A stretch of DNA of 64,000 nucleotides from Abelmoschus esculentus (GCA_035048815.1 JAUCBN010000043.1:11845001-11909000), one strand, 5' to 3'; positions 22,335 through 34,472 are shown, numbered from the stretch's first letter. Made by a program: numbers and translations. The notes: a model not told the origin generated them from the letters alone.

Positions 22335-23517
22335 TCTGATGACTCGCTTACCTATCCTAACTATACCAAGGCATCATTTGAAATTAATCCGAAAGATTAA
22401 ACTTAAGATATGGAAAAAGCATTTGAATATGTATTTGCTTATGAAGCATTCGAATTCGAATATGTGATTGCTATTGAGCATCTGATTTTGGAATTGCTAA
22501 AGAGCATTTGATTGAATATGTGGCTATAAGTAGCCTTTGATATGATTTGAAATATGAAAGCTTTGAACATGGATATTTGCTAATGAGACATATGTGCTTA
22601 AACATACTAGTTAGTACATGAGCATCTAGTTGTGAAATTGATTGTATGCTAGTGGCATAATAATTATGATACATGATAAGCATAATACATAAAATACATG
22701 ATAAGCATGTTACATATGATACTTGATAAGCATGACATTTGTTGATTGCTATCCTTTGCATGATTGGTGGTAATATGGTTATGAATTTGATTTAATGCTT
22801 AATTGAAGCATGTAAACCTTGTTATATGTTTAATGTCTAAATTGGTTAGACTTAGGGTTGCCTCACTAAGTACCTCATAAGTACTTACCACCGTTTATTT
22901 CCTCTTTCCCAAAACAACAAGTTATCGAACCAAGGAGCTAGATTGAGATCGATCAAGGGCAAGGACACCAAGCAAGCCAAGTATGGTATTTTGTAACTTT
23001 TGTAACTCCTAGCTTATGGTGGCATAGTATTCATGCTTAATCTAGCTTTTGCATTTTGAAATTTGATTTATGAATTGTATAAGCATATGATCATTTGAGC
23101 ATTGGGTATGTAAGCCATAAGGCATGGTTAGCATGTTAGGCTAGCCTTATATTTTTTTAGATTGGCTTATGGTTTGTATAAGTAGGTCTTGTGATATGCA
23201 TGTGATATGTAAGCATTTGTCTTGGCATGATAAACATGAAATTAAGTAGGGTAACTTGTGAACTTTAGGGCCATGACATGGATATGATAGTTTCCATAAT
23301 GAAAGTGCATAGCATAAAGGTTAGCTTGTTTATAAGATGGTATATGATAGTATGAATGGTCTAATGGTTAAAGACAATAGAATTGATAAATGGTTACTTG
23401 TTGTCTAAACATGTTAGAATGGCCCCTCAAGGTATAAGGATGAAATGAGACCAAATTGGAGTCTTTTGGATAGTATTTAAGTGACTTAGAGACTTAGAAC
23501 CTGCCAATTCGAGCAGG

Positions 23518-23780
23518 GGTATCGATACCATTTCCATGTGTATCGATACCCCATTGGCATTAGCAATTTGGTTCGATACTTGGTTCGATACCAAGTTGTC
23601 CAGTGTAATCGCCGATTCGATACTCGTATCGATACCAAACCTTATAGTGGGCACCTCGATTCGATACCCGTATCGAATCAGGTTACTCAGCCTTGGTCAA
23701 CGAGTCAACTTATGTGACCCGTATCGAACTTAGGTTCGATACCCCTATTCCGATACCTCTCTACAGGGGTATCGATACCT
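23518..23780. repeat. Cluster of TCGATA palindromes (GGTATCGATACC) in solo LTR C
   Basis: GGTATCGATACC at 23518-23529 is a perfect 12-bp palindrome and recurs at about 23768-23779. Related words lie at 23539, 23570, 23582, 23614, 23626, 23658, 23669, 23719, 23733 and 23750, in both orientations, some paired head to head (GATTCGATACCCGTATCGAATC). Spacing is irregular, unlike a satellite. Confidence 0.85.
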
Positions 23781-24349
23781 CCAGCCACTTTTGGTTCAAA
23801 CTTGAGATTTGAATTGGTTTGGATAATAAGAACACAATAAAGATTATTAAACAAATAAGAATATGGTTAAATGTTTTAGATCGAGCTCGATTGTGACTAG
23901 AATTGATGAACGAATTAAATTTGTAAATTGAAAATGGTTATATGTATAAGTTTAGAAAAAGTTTTAAATTGGCCTCGTATTTGGTATACACGACAAGGAT
24001 TTGGAATTGTAATGCATAAGACAAACTTGAACTAATGTACAATATCTTGAAATGTGCTAGAAATGGATTCAAGGCTCGGTCTAATTTACAAGTTTATAAG
24101 TTTGGTCGACACTCTCGTCTCCTAACCCGGGGTGAGGGTGTCACACTCTGCCTGTACAACCTATCCTATCAGTCCCCACTATTGTGTTTCCGCAGCCAAA
24201 TACCTAAGTATCTACTAAAACAGTGGGACTGACCACGAGGATGTATCTGCTGAGTTACCATCTCCCTTATCCCAGCAACCTAGTCCTCCTATCTTAGAAA
24301 CTATACCCAATAATGATCCTGAAACTATGACACCTCAACTACATATCTA

Positions 24350-26154
24350 TTCGAGAAGGAAAAAAGCTAAAAAGCTAATGCAAATCAGCTTAGCATCAGC
24401 CAAAGACCAGACTTGATTTCTGCTATTGAAACAGAAAGTAGTGAGACTGTAAACGAGAACAATGGTGCTGAAATTGAAGGTAATAAAGAGACTGGAGCAG
24501 TTGAACTCGATGACTTTCCAATTGCCATCAGAAAACGAGTAAGGAAATGTAAAGCACATCCAATAAATAGATATGTAGCTTATGGAAAATTGCAATCTGA
24601 TTTCAGGGCATTTACTACCAGCATTAACAATGAGAAATTCCTAAAAATGTGGTAGAAGCATTCAAAGTTCCAGAATGAAGAAAGGCTGTGGAAGAATAGA
24701 TAAAGGCCTTATAGAAGAATAACACATGGAGATTGACAAATTTACCACAAGGAAAAAAGGTTATTGGATGCAGATGGATTTTTACCATTAAATACAATTC
24801 AGATGGGAGCATAGAAAGGTATAAGGTAAGGCTGGTTGCTAAGGGTTTTTTGCAGACTTATGGTATTGACTATCAGGAGACATTTGCTCCAATTGCAAAG
24901 TTGAACACCATATTATTATCAGTGACTGTCAATATGGATTGGAAGTTGCATCATTTGGACATCAAAAATGCTTTTTTAAATGGAAACCTTGAAGAAGATG
25001 TATACATGGAGGTACCACCAGGACTAGAAGGAAAAGTCGCTAAAAATAATGTCTGCAAACTTGAGAAATCTCTATATAGTTTAAAGTAATCCCCTAGAGC
25101 ATGGTTTGATCGATTTGCCAAAGCAATGATACAAAGAGGATTCAAGCAGAGTCAAGCCGATCACACCCTATTCAAAAAGGGTAATCCTAGTGGTAAGATG
25201 ACTCTATTGATAGTATATGTAGATGATATCATTATCACTGGCAATAATGAAGAAGAAATAGAAGAATTAAAGATGAACTTGGCAAAAGAATTCGAAACTA
25301 AGGATCTAGAGAACATGAGATATTTCCTAGGTATGGAGGTTGCAAGATCCAAAGAAGGGTTGGTCATCAATCAAAGAAAATATGTTCTAGATCTTCTTGC
25401 TGAAACAGGGATGTTAGGCTGCAAACCAATTTAGACTCCTACGGATCCAAGCTTTAAATTCAACAAGGAAAAGACTGGAAATACAAAAAAAAAAAAAAGA
25501 AACCTATCAGAGGTTGGTGGGTAAGATGATTTATCTTTCCCTCACTCGACCAGATATTGCTTATTCTGTTAGTGTGGTCAGCCAACATATGAGTGATCCC
25601 AGGGAAGAACACATGGAGGCAGTAAATAGAATTCTAAGGTTCTTGAAGTTTACACCAGGAGTTGGTCTCATATTCAGGAAAAGCCAAGATAGATCTGTGA
25701 AAATTTATACTGATGCTAGCTGGGCAGGTGAGTTAACATATAGAAGATCATGAGGGGCTATTGTTCCTATGTTTGGGGAAATCTTGTCACATGGAGAAGC
25801 AAGAAACAAGTTGTGGTCTCTAGAAGTAGTGCCGAGTCAGAATTTATTGCTATGGCCCTTGGAATTTGTGAAGGAATATGGATCAAAAAGTTACTTACAG
25901 AATTGGAACTGGAGGATGACAAAATTTTTGAGATTTTTAGTGATAGTCAATCAGCTATGAGCATAGCCAAGAACCCGGTTCAACAAGATAGAACGAAGCA
26001 CGTTGAGATAGATGGACACTTTATACACGAGAAAGTCAACAGTGGAGTAGCAAACCTAAAGTATGTGTCTACTAAGAAGCAACTGGCAGATATCTTCACC
26101 AAAGCTCTTCCAAGAGTCACTTTCTATGAACTTTCATTCAAACTGAGTATATAA
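24350..26154 (+). pseudogene. Copia A reverse transcriptase-RNase H (broken)
   Basis: RT lies at 24733-25440 with [32 protein letters not shown], an in-frame stop after SLYSLK (25088), an intact YVDDIIIT (near 25215) and YFLGMEVARSKEGLVINQRKY. A run of 15 A's (25485-25499) breaks the frame. RNase H continues at 25514-26154 with YTDASWAG, SSAESEF, FSDSQSAM and LADIFTKALP. A TGA at 25751-25753 separates it into two frames. Confidence 0.88.
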
Positions 26155-26181
26155 AACATATATACATCAGTTTGAGGGGAG

Positions 26182-26430
26182 TGTTAGTAATAAAAGTATT
26201 ATTTCTATTTAGGATGAATTCCTATTTAATAGGAATTCTATCGATTAGGATTATCTTCTATAGTTTAGGAGTTATTAGTCTTTTAAATCTCTTATCTCTT
26301 TAAGAGATTAGAGTTCTATCTTTTAGGTTTTTAATTATTGTAAAACTCTTGTAAAAGATTCTATATATTAAGCCTTTCAGCTTAATTATAAAGTTAAGTA
26401 ACAGAGACTATTCATACTCTATTTTTTACA
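26182..26430 (+). repeat. 3' LTR of copia A (249 bp)
   Basis: Starts TGTTAG after the polypurine tract and ends TTTACA, directly followed by the target duplication ATGTA. It aligns end to end with 17436-17686. Confidence 0.9.
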
Positions 26431-26563
26431 ATGTATTATTTCTTTCCAATGTGTACATTATGGCTGATACATCATGTATTTATACAAAGTAATGGCAATG
26501 TACCTGAATCTGTTATAAGCTAACTAATGTAGTTATGAATCAACAAACTATTGACTCTTAACA
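26431..26563 (-). repeat. 5' LTR of copia B, piece right of insertion A
   Basis: It continues the LTR interrupted at 17435 and matches 12810-12932. It ends CTTAACA and is followed by GAAAG, the target duplication of element B. Confidence 0.88.
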
Positions 26564-27379
26564 GAAAGGCTGGACCAAATTGTTTATATGAACAATACAT
26601 GTTTCACCAACCAATTTATGACATTGTGAATTGCAATCGGGAAAATCGAGACTATTATAATCTCGATTACAAGGGTTAAGGTGGGGATTTTGGAGTTTGG
26701 GAAAAGGGTTAGGGTATTTTTGGGGAAGATGGTAAAAATTTAAAATTTTAAAATTTTGAGAGTCTAATTAAAGATGAAACAAAAGTATAATAATATTTTA
26801 AGGATTATTTAAATAATTTTTTATTTTTTATTGTGTCAGATCATCTTTTCGTCAATATTTAACAGCGATTAACGTTGGGGTGACCAAAACCTTACACCTC
26901 GAAAACCATAGTGACCTTACTAGTCGTTTTTCAAAATCGGTGACTAAAAGTGTATAAGGGGTAAACGAAAGTGACTAGCTCAGTAGTTTACCCAATTATA
27001 ATTAAGGGTAAATTACTTCAGTGACCACCCAACTAATTGGACATATCTATTTTGGCCACCCAACTAAGAAACTCGTCAATCAGGTCACCCAACGTTTAAA
27101 ACCTACCTATTTGTGTTACCCGTCGTTAAAAAACAAACGATGAATCTGACGTAGCTGTGAAAAACTAACAACGATGTATGTGTCAATTATTATTAATATT
27201 TTATTCCACGTTTGAAAAGAGATTAACATTAGAATCTAAAAAGTCTTTTTCATTCTCACTTCTAAAAAACTCAAGATAAACTTGAAAAATTCTCTATTTT
27301 TATTTCATATTTGATTGATCAGGATATTGATAAACCAAAAAACCTTAAAAAAATTTATTCCTGCGTTGATTTCAATTGA

Positions 27380-28720
27380 CATTGAAATGGGTAGGGTTCG
27401 TCGAAGAAGAGAGAAACGTGATATGTTATATGAAAAGTTTTTATTTATTTAATTTTTTAAGAATTCTTTGAATTTTTTGTCAAATTCTTTTTTTTTTAGG
27501 TTAAATAATGAAAAAATTAATTAGGGTTTAATGAAATTTGATTAGAGTTTAATGAAATTTGATTATATTATTTGTGATTTTTGTATATACTAAAATCTCT
27601 ACTGATTTTTTTATCGATGTGATGTGGATAAAATGAGTATATTTGAGGTTACTAATATGATTTCTTAATTAAACTCAACATATACAATGAAGATTTTGTA
27701 AAAATCCATTTGAGGTTAAGACTTTAGGTAGTGATAAAGATGTTTTAGAGATACTTAGTAAATTACCTAGGGACCATTATGTTCATATATATTTGAAAGA
27801 ATTTATACTTTATCTTGTTAGCGGTGAACATGAAATGAATATTGAGGGAACTAGTAAGAGAGTTGCTATTGAAACTGAAATGAATGTTGAAAAACCTAGG
27901 TTTGATGCTAGTGTTGATTCTCAGAAGACTTAGATTATCAAATTAAAAATTTTAATAATTATGATTTGGGGTTTACGAAAATGATGATAGTAAAAATAAA
28001 GTTGATAAGGTTTTTAAGGGGTAAATGATAGTGTACATGGACCTGAAGTGAAAGACAGTGGTGAATTTTGGGTTGATAGTAAGAATAATGACGTACATTT
28101 TGACTCATTACATAGTTTAGAATAGTCAGATTCTAATTGTTTCAATAAAAACTTAGATATCCTGAATTTAATATCATTGTTGATATTTCTATTTTATTTT
28201 TAAGGTGAGATTAACATTTTTAACAAAATAGATATTGAAAGAAGTTATTAGGATATATAACATCAACAATAGACACGATATTGAGATCAAGAGAAATGAC
28301 AATAAAAGAATCTAAAAAGTTTGTAAGATAAGGTGTTCATGGGTTTTATGGGCTTCTCCACTTCAGTTAAGTGAGCCTTCTAAAACTTGAAAGTTAAGTC
28401 ACTTAATGGTGAATATAAATGTCTTAGAGAGTATAAAAATCCAAACATCACTTTTAAGTTTATAACAAAACAATATTTAGACAAGTTTTATATTGATCCA
28501 ACTTATTCTATTAAATCCTTAAACAAGATGTATTTAGGGTTTATAACATCTTTGTCCATTTGAGTAAGTGTACAAGGGCAAAAAACTTTACCCTTGAGAA
28601 GTTGAATGGTAATATAAAGGAGCAGTGCACCAAATTATATGACTTACTCAACCATTAGTGGAAACACAATTATGTGAAAACACAAAATCAAACTCAAATA
28701 AACACTTCAAGGACAAAACG
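27380..28720 (+). pseudogene. Degenerate MuDR-type transposase, N-terminal part
   Basis: Fragments in shifting frames fit a MULE transposase: MGRVRRRREKRD (about 27387), KLPRDHYVHIYLKEF (about 27755), VCKIRCSWVLWASPL (about 28320), CLREYKNPNITFKFITKQY (about 28410-28470), YIDPTYSIKSL, and CTRAKNFTLEKLNGN (about 28570-28620). I see no intact DDE catalytic core or SWIM zinc finger. Roughly the DNA-binding half survives. Confidence 0.62.
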
Positions 28721-28724
28721 ACCT

Positions 28725-29490
28725 CAACCACCGGAGGAAACTTTTAGATGGATGTCAACTTTCAACACTTAAAAGAGTTTGATTACACAATCTAGTACAA
28801 AATATCAAGGTAATAGTTCAAGAGTAAGTCAACTACCAATGAAAATTTTTAGATGGATGTCTACCCCACTCAGGATAATTCACATACACAATCTGGTACA
28901 AAATAACAAGGTAACAGTTTAAGGGCAAGCAAAATCCGTCCATCAATCCATACTGTTAGATGGATGCTTACCTCTATAACTCAAGAGAATTATGCACCTT
29001 GAATATATTAGGATTGATGACTGAACCTTGAATGCATTAATGTTTAGGATTGAACTTTGTGGTTTTATGTATACACTTGACCACTAACATTGAACATGTT
29101 TCAGGAATGACCACAACATACATTTGTAGTTTTGTAATGATCAAAAACAGAATATTTTATGTACTTTTATAATGGTTTATACATGTTTATACATGTTTTA
29201 AGATCTATTTTGTAATGTGTTAGTGTTTATACATGTTCTATACATGTTTTTGGATCTAATTTGATAATGATTTATACCTTGAATATTTCAGGATCTGTTT
29301 TGTAATGGTTTATACCTTGAGTGTTTTATATATTTTGTGTCAAAAACATATATATTTTATAAATATTTTTCGATCCGATTTGGTAATGGTTTATACCTTG
29401 AATGTTTCAGGATTTATTTTGTAATGGTTTATACCTTAAATATTTTATATATGTTTTGGGTCAAAAGCATACATGTTTTATACATGTTGA
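28725..29490. repeat. Tandem repeats inside the MULE
   Basis: A unit of about 103 bp with TTTTAGATGGATGTC and ACAATCT(A/G)GTACAAAAT occurs 2.3 times (28735-28975). From 29150 to 29480 a TTTTGTAATGGTTTATACC plus TTGAATGTTTCAGGAT unit repeats several times with drift. Neither is coding. Confidence 0.7.
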
Positions 29491-30432
29491 AAAACAAACA
29501 TAAAATAAAACTGAAAATTTATTTCATAACAAACTTTAGATCTAATCCAAATACTTAGCTGAAAAACAAACATAAAATATAACCCAAATTTAAAAAAATT
29601 CATTTTCTAATCCTAAACCTATGAAAATCCTTAAACAAAGAATCAAAATCCTAAATAATCTCTCATTCTTTCTTTCATGTTCCATAATTGATATCTTTTT
29701 TAAAAGACCGACAATCACAATCCTTGACTTATCATAAAATGATGGATCATACCAAACAAAAAAATTATAAGTATAAATTTTTTTTCATAATTTTTACAGT
29801 CCCAAAATCTTCTCGTATGATTGTTAACTTTCTATGTTATCTTCAATGCAGAACGTGCTCCTCAGAAGTATTTCCGATCTAAATTATCTTCATCCATTTC
29901 AATTACAAGGTTTAAATCTTCTGATTTCTGAGAGTATTTCTTCTTTCCAACAAAGAAAAAAAAAGACGTTAAAGAGAATAGGTTAAAAGGAAAAAGAGGT
30001 AATTAGGGTTTTATTAAATAAAATATAAACTTTATCAAAATATTCTTAGCTGATGTGGTAGTAAGTCTTCAACATGAAATTTTAAAAAAAAATCGCAACC
30101 ACATCAAATTTATCATTTATTTTTTAACGGTGAGTGACAAAAATAGGTAGTTTTTAAAAGTTGAATGACCTGACGAATTTCTTAAATAGGTAGCCAAAAT
30201 AAATATCTCTAATTAATTAGGTGATCACTAAAATAGTTTACCCTATAATTTAATTATACATACCCCTGATACAAACACCTTTAAGATAACTATTAGTAAT
30301 TGTTTTTAAAGGAAAATAACTATTTAATTTATCGTTAGAGGGAATTTTTTACATTATGCCAATAAATTAAACCTAAATAGAATTTTGCAATTTGAGTCAT
30401 GGACGTTTTGAATATAGACCGAACTCAAATGA

Positions 30433-30725
30433 AGCCCAAATGCTCCAACACTAAAACCCTAGAACCAGGAAATACAAAGCTCTTTCCCTTGCTACACTCT
30501 CTTCAAATCAAAAACCCTAACTTTTGGGGTTTTGTTTTCTTTTCCAAATACAAAAACCTTACATTTCTTATGTATGATCTGTTTCATTTCTGTTCGGCCT
30601 TTACCCAATGCTTCAATTATCAATGGTGGACTCACTCTCCCTCTGCAACAGTGAAACCTTAATATATAACTAGTAATAAACCGGGTCATTAGCTAGTATT
30701 ATCTCAGTGTGTCCAACTCACAGGC
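30433..30725 (+). promoter_or_regulatory. Promoter/leader of the L3 gene: two telo-boxes and a GCCCA word
   Basis: AAACCCTA occurs at 30454-30461 and 30513-30520, and AGCCCA (half of a site-II TGGGCY element) at about 30433. This set is typical of plant ribosomal protein genes active in dividing cells. An 87-codon open frame over it (30399-30662) has no domain and is more likely leader. Confidence 0.55.
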
Positions 30726-33160
30726 ATGGCGGCCTTATCAAACAGAGGTATCGTTTCTCGTCTCCACCATCACTTCCTCTCCCTATCGAAGCAATCCCCA
30801 TCAACCCCAAATCCTTTAGCTTTTCATCCATTAACTAGAAGATTCTTCAGCTCTGATTCCTTAATGGATGGAGCCCACATCGTCTATCAGCAACCCACAC
30901 GCATCATCACGGCCACCCCATCAGTCATGACACCAAAATCCAGGAGAACTGGGATCATTGCCGTCAAATGCGGCATGACTGCTCTTTGGGACAAATGGGG
31001 TGCTAGATTACCCATCACTATTCTCTGGGTTGATGACAATATCGTCTCTCAGGTCAAGACTGTTGAGAAAGAAGGAATCTTTTCCCTTCAGGTAATTCAT
31101 TCCATTGCTTTAGCTATAGATACTGGTCAGCTACAGTTCATTAGGATGTTGATTGAATCATAGCTAAACAATCATTTCGAGTGTTTTGATGTATGGGGTT
31201 GCTTTAGATTGGTTGCGGCCACAAAAAGGCTAAACATTTAACGAAGCCTGAAGTGGGTCATTTCAGAGCTCAAGGTGTTCCTTTGAAGAGGAAATTGAAG
31301 GAGTTCCCCGTCACTGAGGATGCTCTTCTTCCTGTTGGTACTTCCCTTGGTGTTCGCCATTTTGTTCCTGGACAATATGTAGATGTCAGTGGAACTTCTA
31401 GAGGGAAAGGTTTTCAGGTGATTTGATTAATTTGTTTCAATCGATTTCCTTTTTTATTCTTTTTGTGTTTTCATTGATGGATTCATTTTTATGTCATCAG
31501 TAGGTGTTTCATCCTTGAAACTATATGTTTAGGGAAAAACTAATAGTGCTAGCAATGACAGTTCATATTCTTTGATAACTGTTTATAGTATGATGTTTTC
31601 GAATTCTGATTGTGTGAAAAGAATTGCAATTTTTATTTGTGAGACACCTTTTGCTTGTTAATCCGATGATGTTAACTTAGGCCGTGTTAATGCCATTTTT
31701 TCTCATGTTGTAAACTATATCTAATCCTTGCATGAGGTATTTGGTAGCTACTTACATTGAGGTTTTGTGATCATAATTCTCCCCTGGTCCCCAATACTTG
31801 AGCATGATGAAGTTAGTTTCCATATGGGACTTAAACAACCAAATGTCATATGTTTCTTTTACTTGCCCAGGGTGGGATGAAAAGGTGGGGATTTAAAGGA
31901 ATGCCGGCATCTCATGGTGCATCATTATCGCATCGGAGTATTGGTTCAACTGGCCAGAGGGATGCTCCTGGAAAGGTTTGTTTTGCAAGTTTTTAATTTG
32001 GAGTACCTTAAATGTATTTTGGAATACTTGATAATTGTGGGGAATGCATGGTATTCATATTTGAGTGTAATCCCCCCCCCCCTCTTTGGGTATATATACC
32101 ACTAGACCTTGGGATACACAATAGGTAATAGCATTGTACTTGAGCTTCTGGGGCAAAAGGACCAAATACTAACTGTTAAGATAACTTCTTGGGGCATCTG
32201 AATCCTTACTATTTTAGAGGTTCTCTGTTTTGCTTTGTCAATAATTTGCATTGATGTGGTTGGACGACAATGATAACTTTTTAAGCTTTAACGAGGCAAA
32301 TATCTTGAATTATAGACGGCATTCTTGTCCATCAAAGAAATTGCAAGTATATTGACTATAGAAGTTTAGATGTTTAAGCATGAGAAGAATATGTGCAAAG
32401 AAAGATAATTGTCACTTCATTGATTCTTTTTTCAAAAACACAGAAGCAGTCATGTTTATCTGAACTAATAACTTCAATGTTGATTGTTTCAAGTCCAAAT
32501 TGATGTTTTGGCTTTACTGTAATTCTTCATGGAGCCAGATCAAAGACATTAATGCCTTGTCAAACTAATGTGAAGTGCCCTTGAGTTTGTAATTGACAAG
32601 GAATTATTGTTATGTAGGTATTTAAGGGGAAAAAGATGCCTGGGCGCATGGGTGGCAAGACGAGAACGGTTAAAAATGTGTGGGTATACAAGATAGATCC
32701 TGCAAGAAATTTGATGTGGGTGAGAGGTCAGGTATGGTTTTCTTATTTTTAAGTACGTAAACGTTTTGTATTGAAAAAATCAGGAGGCGTTGGCGTATTA
32801 GAAAATAGAACCAACCCCCTTCAAAAGCAACTTGGCGCGTTGCTCCGATGCTGTTTCTGTATTATATGTTTATCCCAATGGAATTGAACGAACTACATCA
32901 TATCAATAATCTTAACATGTAGTTTGTTGAATTCTGCATAACTTTTTATCAGCAGTATCGATCAGCGAGTTGGTTATCGTTTACAGGTCCCAGGTGCTGA
33001 AGGGAACTTTGTCTTCATAAAGGATTCTGTTTACAAGAAACCCGATGTTTCAATGCTTCCGTTCCCGACATATTTTGCCGCTGAAGACGAGGATGAAACT
33101 AATCTAGTACCTTTGGTTGCTGATCTTGGAGAGGTAGATCCATTTATGGTAGCAGATTGA
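30726..33160 (+). CDS. RPL3: Mitochondrial/organellar ribosomal protein L3 (uL3m), five exons
   Basis: uL3 binds 23S-type rRNA near the peptidyl transferase centre and starts large-subunit assembly. Exons 30726-31091, 31208-31417, 31871-31975, 32618-32731 and 32987-33160, all phase 0 with GT-AG introns, give 322 residues. Residues 1-43 are Arg/Ser/His-rich without acids (ending LTRRFFSS), a mitochondrial-type presequence. The mature part begins [15 protein letters not shown]. The L3 signature (F-x6-D-x2-G-x-S-x-G-K-G-x2-G-x3-R) is complete at about 174-197, across the exon 2/3 junction. It is followed by [16 protein letters not shown] and [10 protein letters not shown], the rRNA-contacting loop. 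The acidic C-terminal tail ends FMVAD. It looks intact. The closest relative I recall is Arabidopsis At3g17465. A plastid copy is less likely from the presequence. Confidence 0.95.
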
Positions 33161-34120
33161 GGAGGAGAGCCGAGTTTGAGTTGTCAGATGTATTTTCCCG
33201 GCCGGTTATCTTATGAAATCGTAAGAAGTTTGTGGTTCGTCTCCTGGTTATTTGGTTCGAGGAACGAATGTATTATGAGATTGTGGTTATAGAGTTATGA
33301 ATTTTTGAAACAATTGAGCATTGATTTTTCTGTAACAGGAATGGAGTTGCTTTAAATAAACTCATAGGGCCTTTAGATATAAAAACAGCTTTCTTTTTCA
33401 TATTGAATCTACAAGAAAATCATTGGCTTTGACTCTGTAATAAATAATACAGATGATTCTGTAGAGAAAGAACAGTTGCCTATGATGAAGTCAGTAATGA
33501 GAAGAACTGAAAAGGCTAGTGGTAATAACCATGGTCATTAGGTGCATAGATCACTCGAATTCTAAACCTCGAAAATAAATAATAAATGAACTCGATTATA
33601 AGATAATATTTATTTAATTTTTTTGATAATATATAACGATAACATATGATGACAAAACAAACCGAAGACCTTATTTCGTAACCAGTTTAATCACAATGTA
33701 ATGACAATTCTACGATGACATGTCTGAATAATATAAAAGAGAATAAGCAACATAAAAAAACCCAAGATTTTCCACTCTGGAAACCAAGATCCATACCAGA
33801 AAATTCATAATTTTATTCCGGCCTAAAATTTCTAAAAAAAAACACTATCGGACCACCGTCTTCGACCCTTGTACAGTATATACCCTTCTCAAGGTTTGTT
33901 TCTTAATGTCTCATTCTTACAAAATTTTCCATGGTTATTGATTTACTTTACGTTTGATTTCACGATATTTGATTTTATTTTAATATATTACGCTTACTTA
34001 ATCAATTTAATTAGGTTTTTTGATTTTGTATTATTGATTTTATGATATTTTTAATATATTATGATCGATTTAAATATATTATTTATTAATAATTAGGTTG
34101 AAGTAATTACAAAATCAATT
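33161..34120. other. 3' UTR of the L3 gene, then AT-rich DNA
   Basis: AATAAA near 33354 is a likely polyadenylation signal about 195 bases after the stop. Beyond about 33450 I see nothing coding. Confidence 0.5.
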
Positions 34121-34472
34121 TATCGTGGAGAATTTCTAGAAATATTGGTGTTAGGAATTTTTTTAAAAAAATATTGTTTTTTTATTTTATTTTTCAGAAT
34201 ATTAATGTTTCTATAGCACCTTGAAACTCGGTACCTTTAGACTCCGACTTTCAACAATATTTTAAAATAATTTGGGTGAAAACGGAGCCTTTTGACTCCA
34301 ACTTTGGCATCTTTATATGGTACCTTCATCCTTATATTGTTCAAAGTCGGAGTCTAAAGGTGTCGACTTCCAAAGTACTGTAGAATCATCAATATTCTGT
34401 GAAATAAAATAGAAGAAGTAATATTAAAAAAAATTAACATCAATATTTCTAAAAATTCTCTATTTATCACGG
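34121..34472. repeat. Foldback element with ~142-bp arms
   Basis: 34121-34262 and 34330-34472 are inverted copies: GAATTTCTAGAAATATTG, CAGAATATTAATG and TTTAGACTCCGACTTT in one arm answer the reverse order in the other, with scattered mismatches. The loop is about 67 bp and holds a further ACTCCAACTTT word. It resembles the foldback at 38463 in the middle of its arms (GATGTTTCTATA and AGTC(A/G)GA words). Confidence 0.75.

Larger units (their letters stand above)
20144..24145. mobile_element. 4.0-kb solo LTR C (Ty3 type) inside copia A
   Basis: The ends are TGTAACACCC and GGGTGTCACA, an inverted repeat with one mismatch, flanked by an exact 5-bp duplication CTCTG (20139-20143 and 24146-24150). 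No coding domain, primer site or second LTR is visible inside, so a solo LTR left by recombination fits best. TGTAACACCC ends are common in plant Ty3 chromovirus LTRs, which is recollection. It holds a 26-bp tandem array, an array of eight hairpins and a cluster of TCGATA palindromes, all listed separately. A noncoding non-autonomous element is the alternative. Confidence 0.82.
17436..26430 (+). mobile_element. Ty1/copia element A inside the LTR of B
   Basis: LTRs 17436-17686 and 26182-26430, 5-bp duplication ATGTA (17431-17435 and 26431-26435), primer site TGGTATCAGGTTAG after the 5' LTR, and polypurine tract TTTGAGGGGAG before the 3' LTR. The two LTRs differ at roughly 14 positions including a 2-base gap, older than the pair in element D, which is the same family. 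Solo LTR C (20144-24145) is inserted between integrase and RT. All coding parts carry stops. Confidence 0.93.
12789..26563 (-). mobile_element. Ty1/copia element B (minus strand), interrupted by element A
   Basis: LTRs at 12789-12932 and 17408-17435 plus 26431-26563, the second being split by element A. The 5-bp duplication GAAAG (12784-12788 and 26564-26568) is exact. On the minus strand the order is LTR, primer site TGGTATCATGAG (tRNA-Met type), gag, protease, integrase, RT, RNase H, polypurine tract TTGAGGGAGAG, LTR, which is the copia order. Stops, frameshifts and Asp-to-Asn changes in two active sites show it is dead. Without the insertion it is about 4.8 kb. Confidence 0.92.
12358..26993. 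mobile_element. MULE-like inverted-repeat element split by nested retrotransposons
   Basis: The arms at 12358-12590 and about 26690-26993 are inverted copies. Both outer ends start GGGTAA, both contain a GTCACCGATTT word and the block around CAACGTTAA, and both share long runs up to CATCTTCCCCAAAAA. The left arm lacks internal segments. GGGTAAA ends with GGTCACC words are typical of Mutator-like MITEs in this kind of genome. AATTATA flanks both ends (12351-12357 and 26994-27000), but I do not see a clean 9-bp duplication. Without the copia nest the element is under 1 kb. A third arm copy stands alone at 44936-45175. Confidence 0.65.
27006..30243 (+). mobile_element. Mutator-like element (MULE), 3.24 kb
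   Basis: Inverted repeats of about 155 bp (27006-27165 and 30088-30243), both beginning GGGTAAA(T/C)TA, flanked by a 9-bp duplication TATAATTAA / TATAATTTA (26997-27005, 30244-30252; one mismatch). This is the standard MULE signature. The interior has traces of a MuDR transposase N-terminus and AT-rich tandem repeats. The arms are about 80% alike, so the element is old. Confidence 0.88.

Noticed and set aside
20144..24145. Possibility that this is a complete two-LTR element
   Set aside because: I saw only one TGTAACACCC start and one GTGTCACA end, and no primer site, polypurine tract or coding domain inside.
12340..27005. A 9-bp duplication for the MULE-like element around the copia nest
   Set aside because: Only AATTATA (7 bases) matches in register at both ends. 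AT-rich context makes that weak.
30399..30662. 87-codon open frame upstream of the L3 gene
   Set aside because: It overlaps telo-box promoter/leader sequence and shows no domain. Chance frame.
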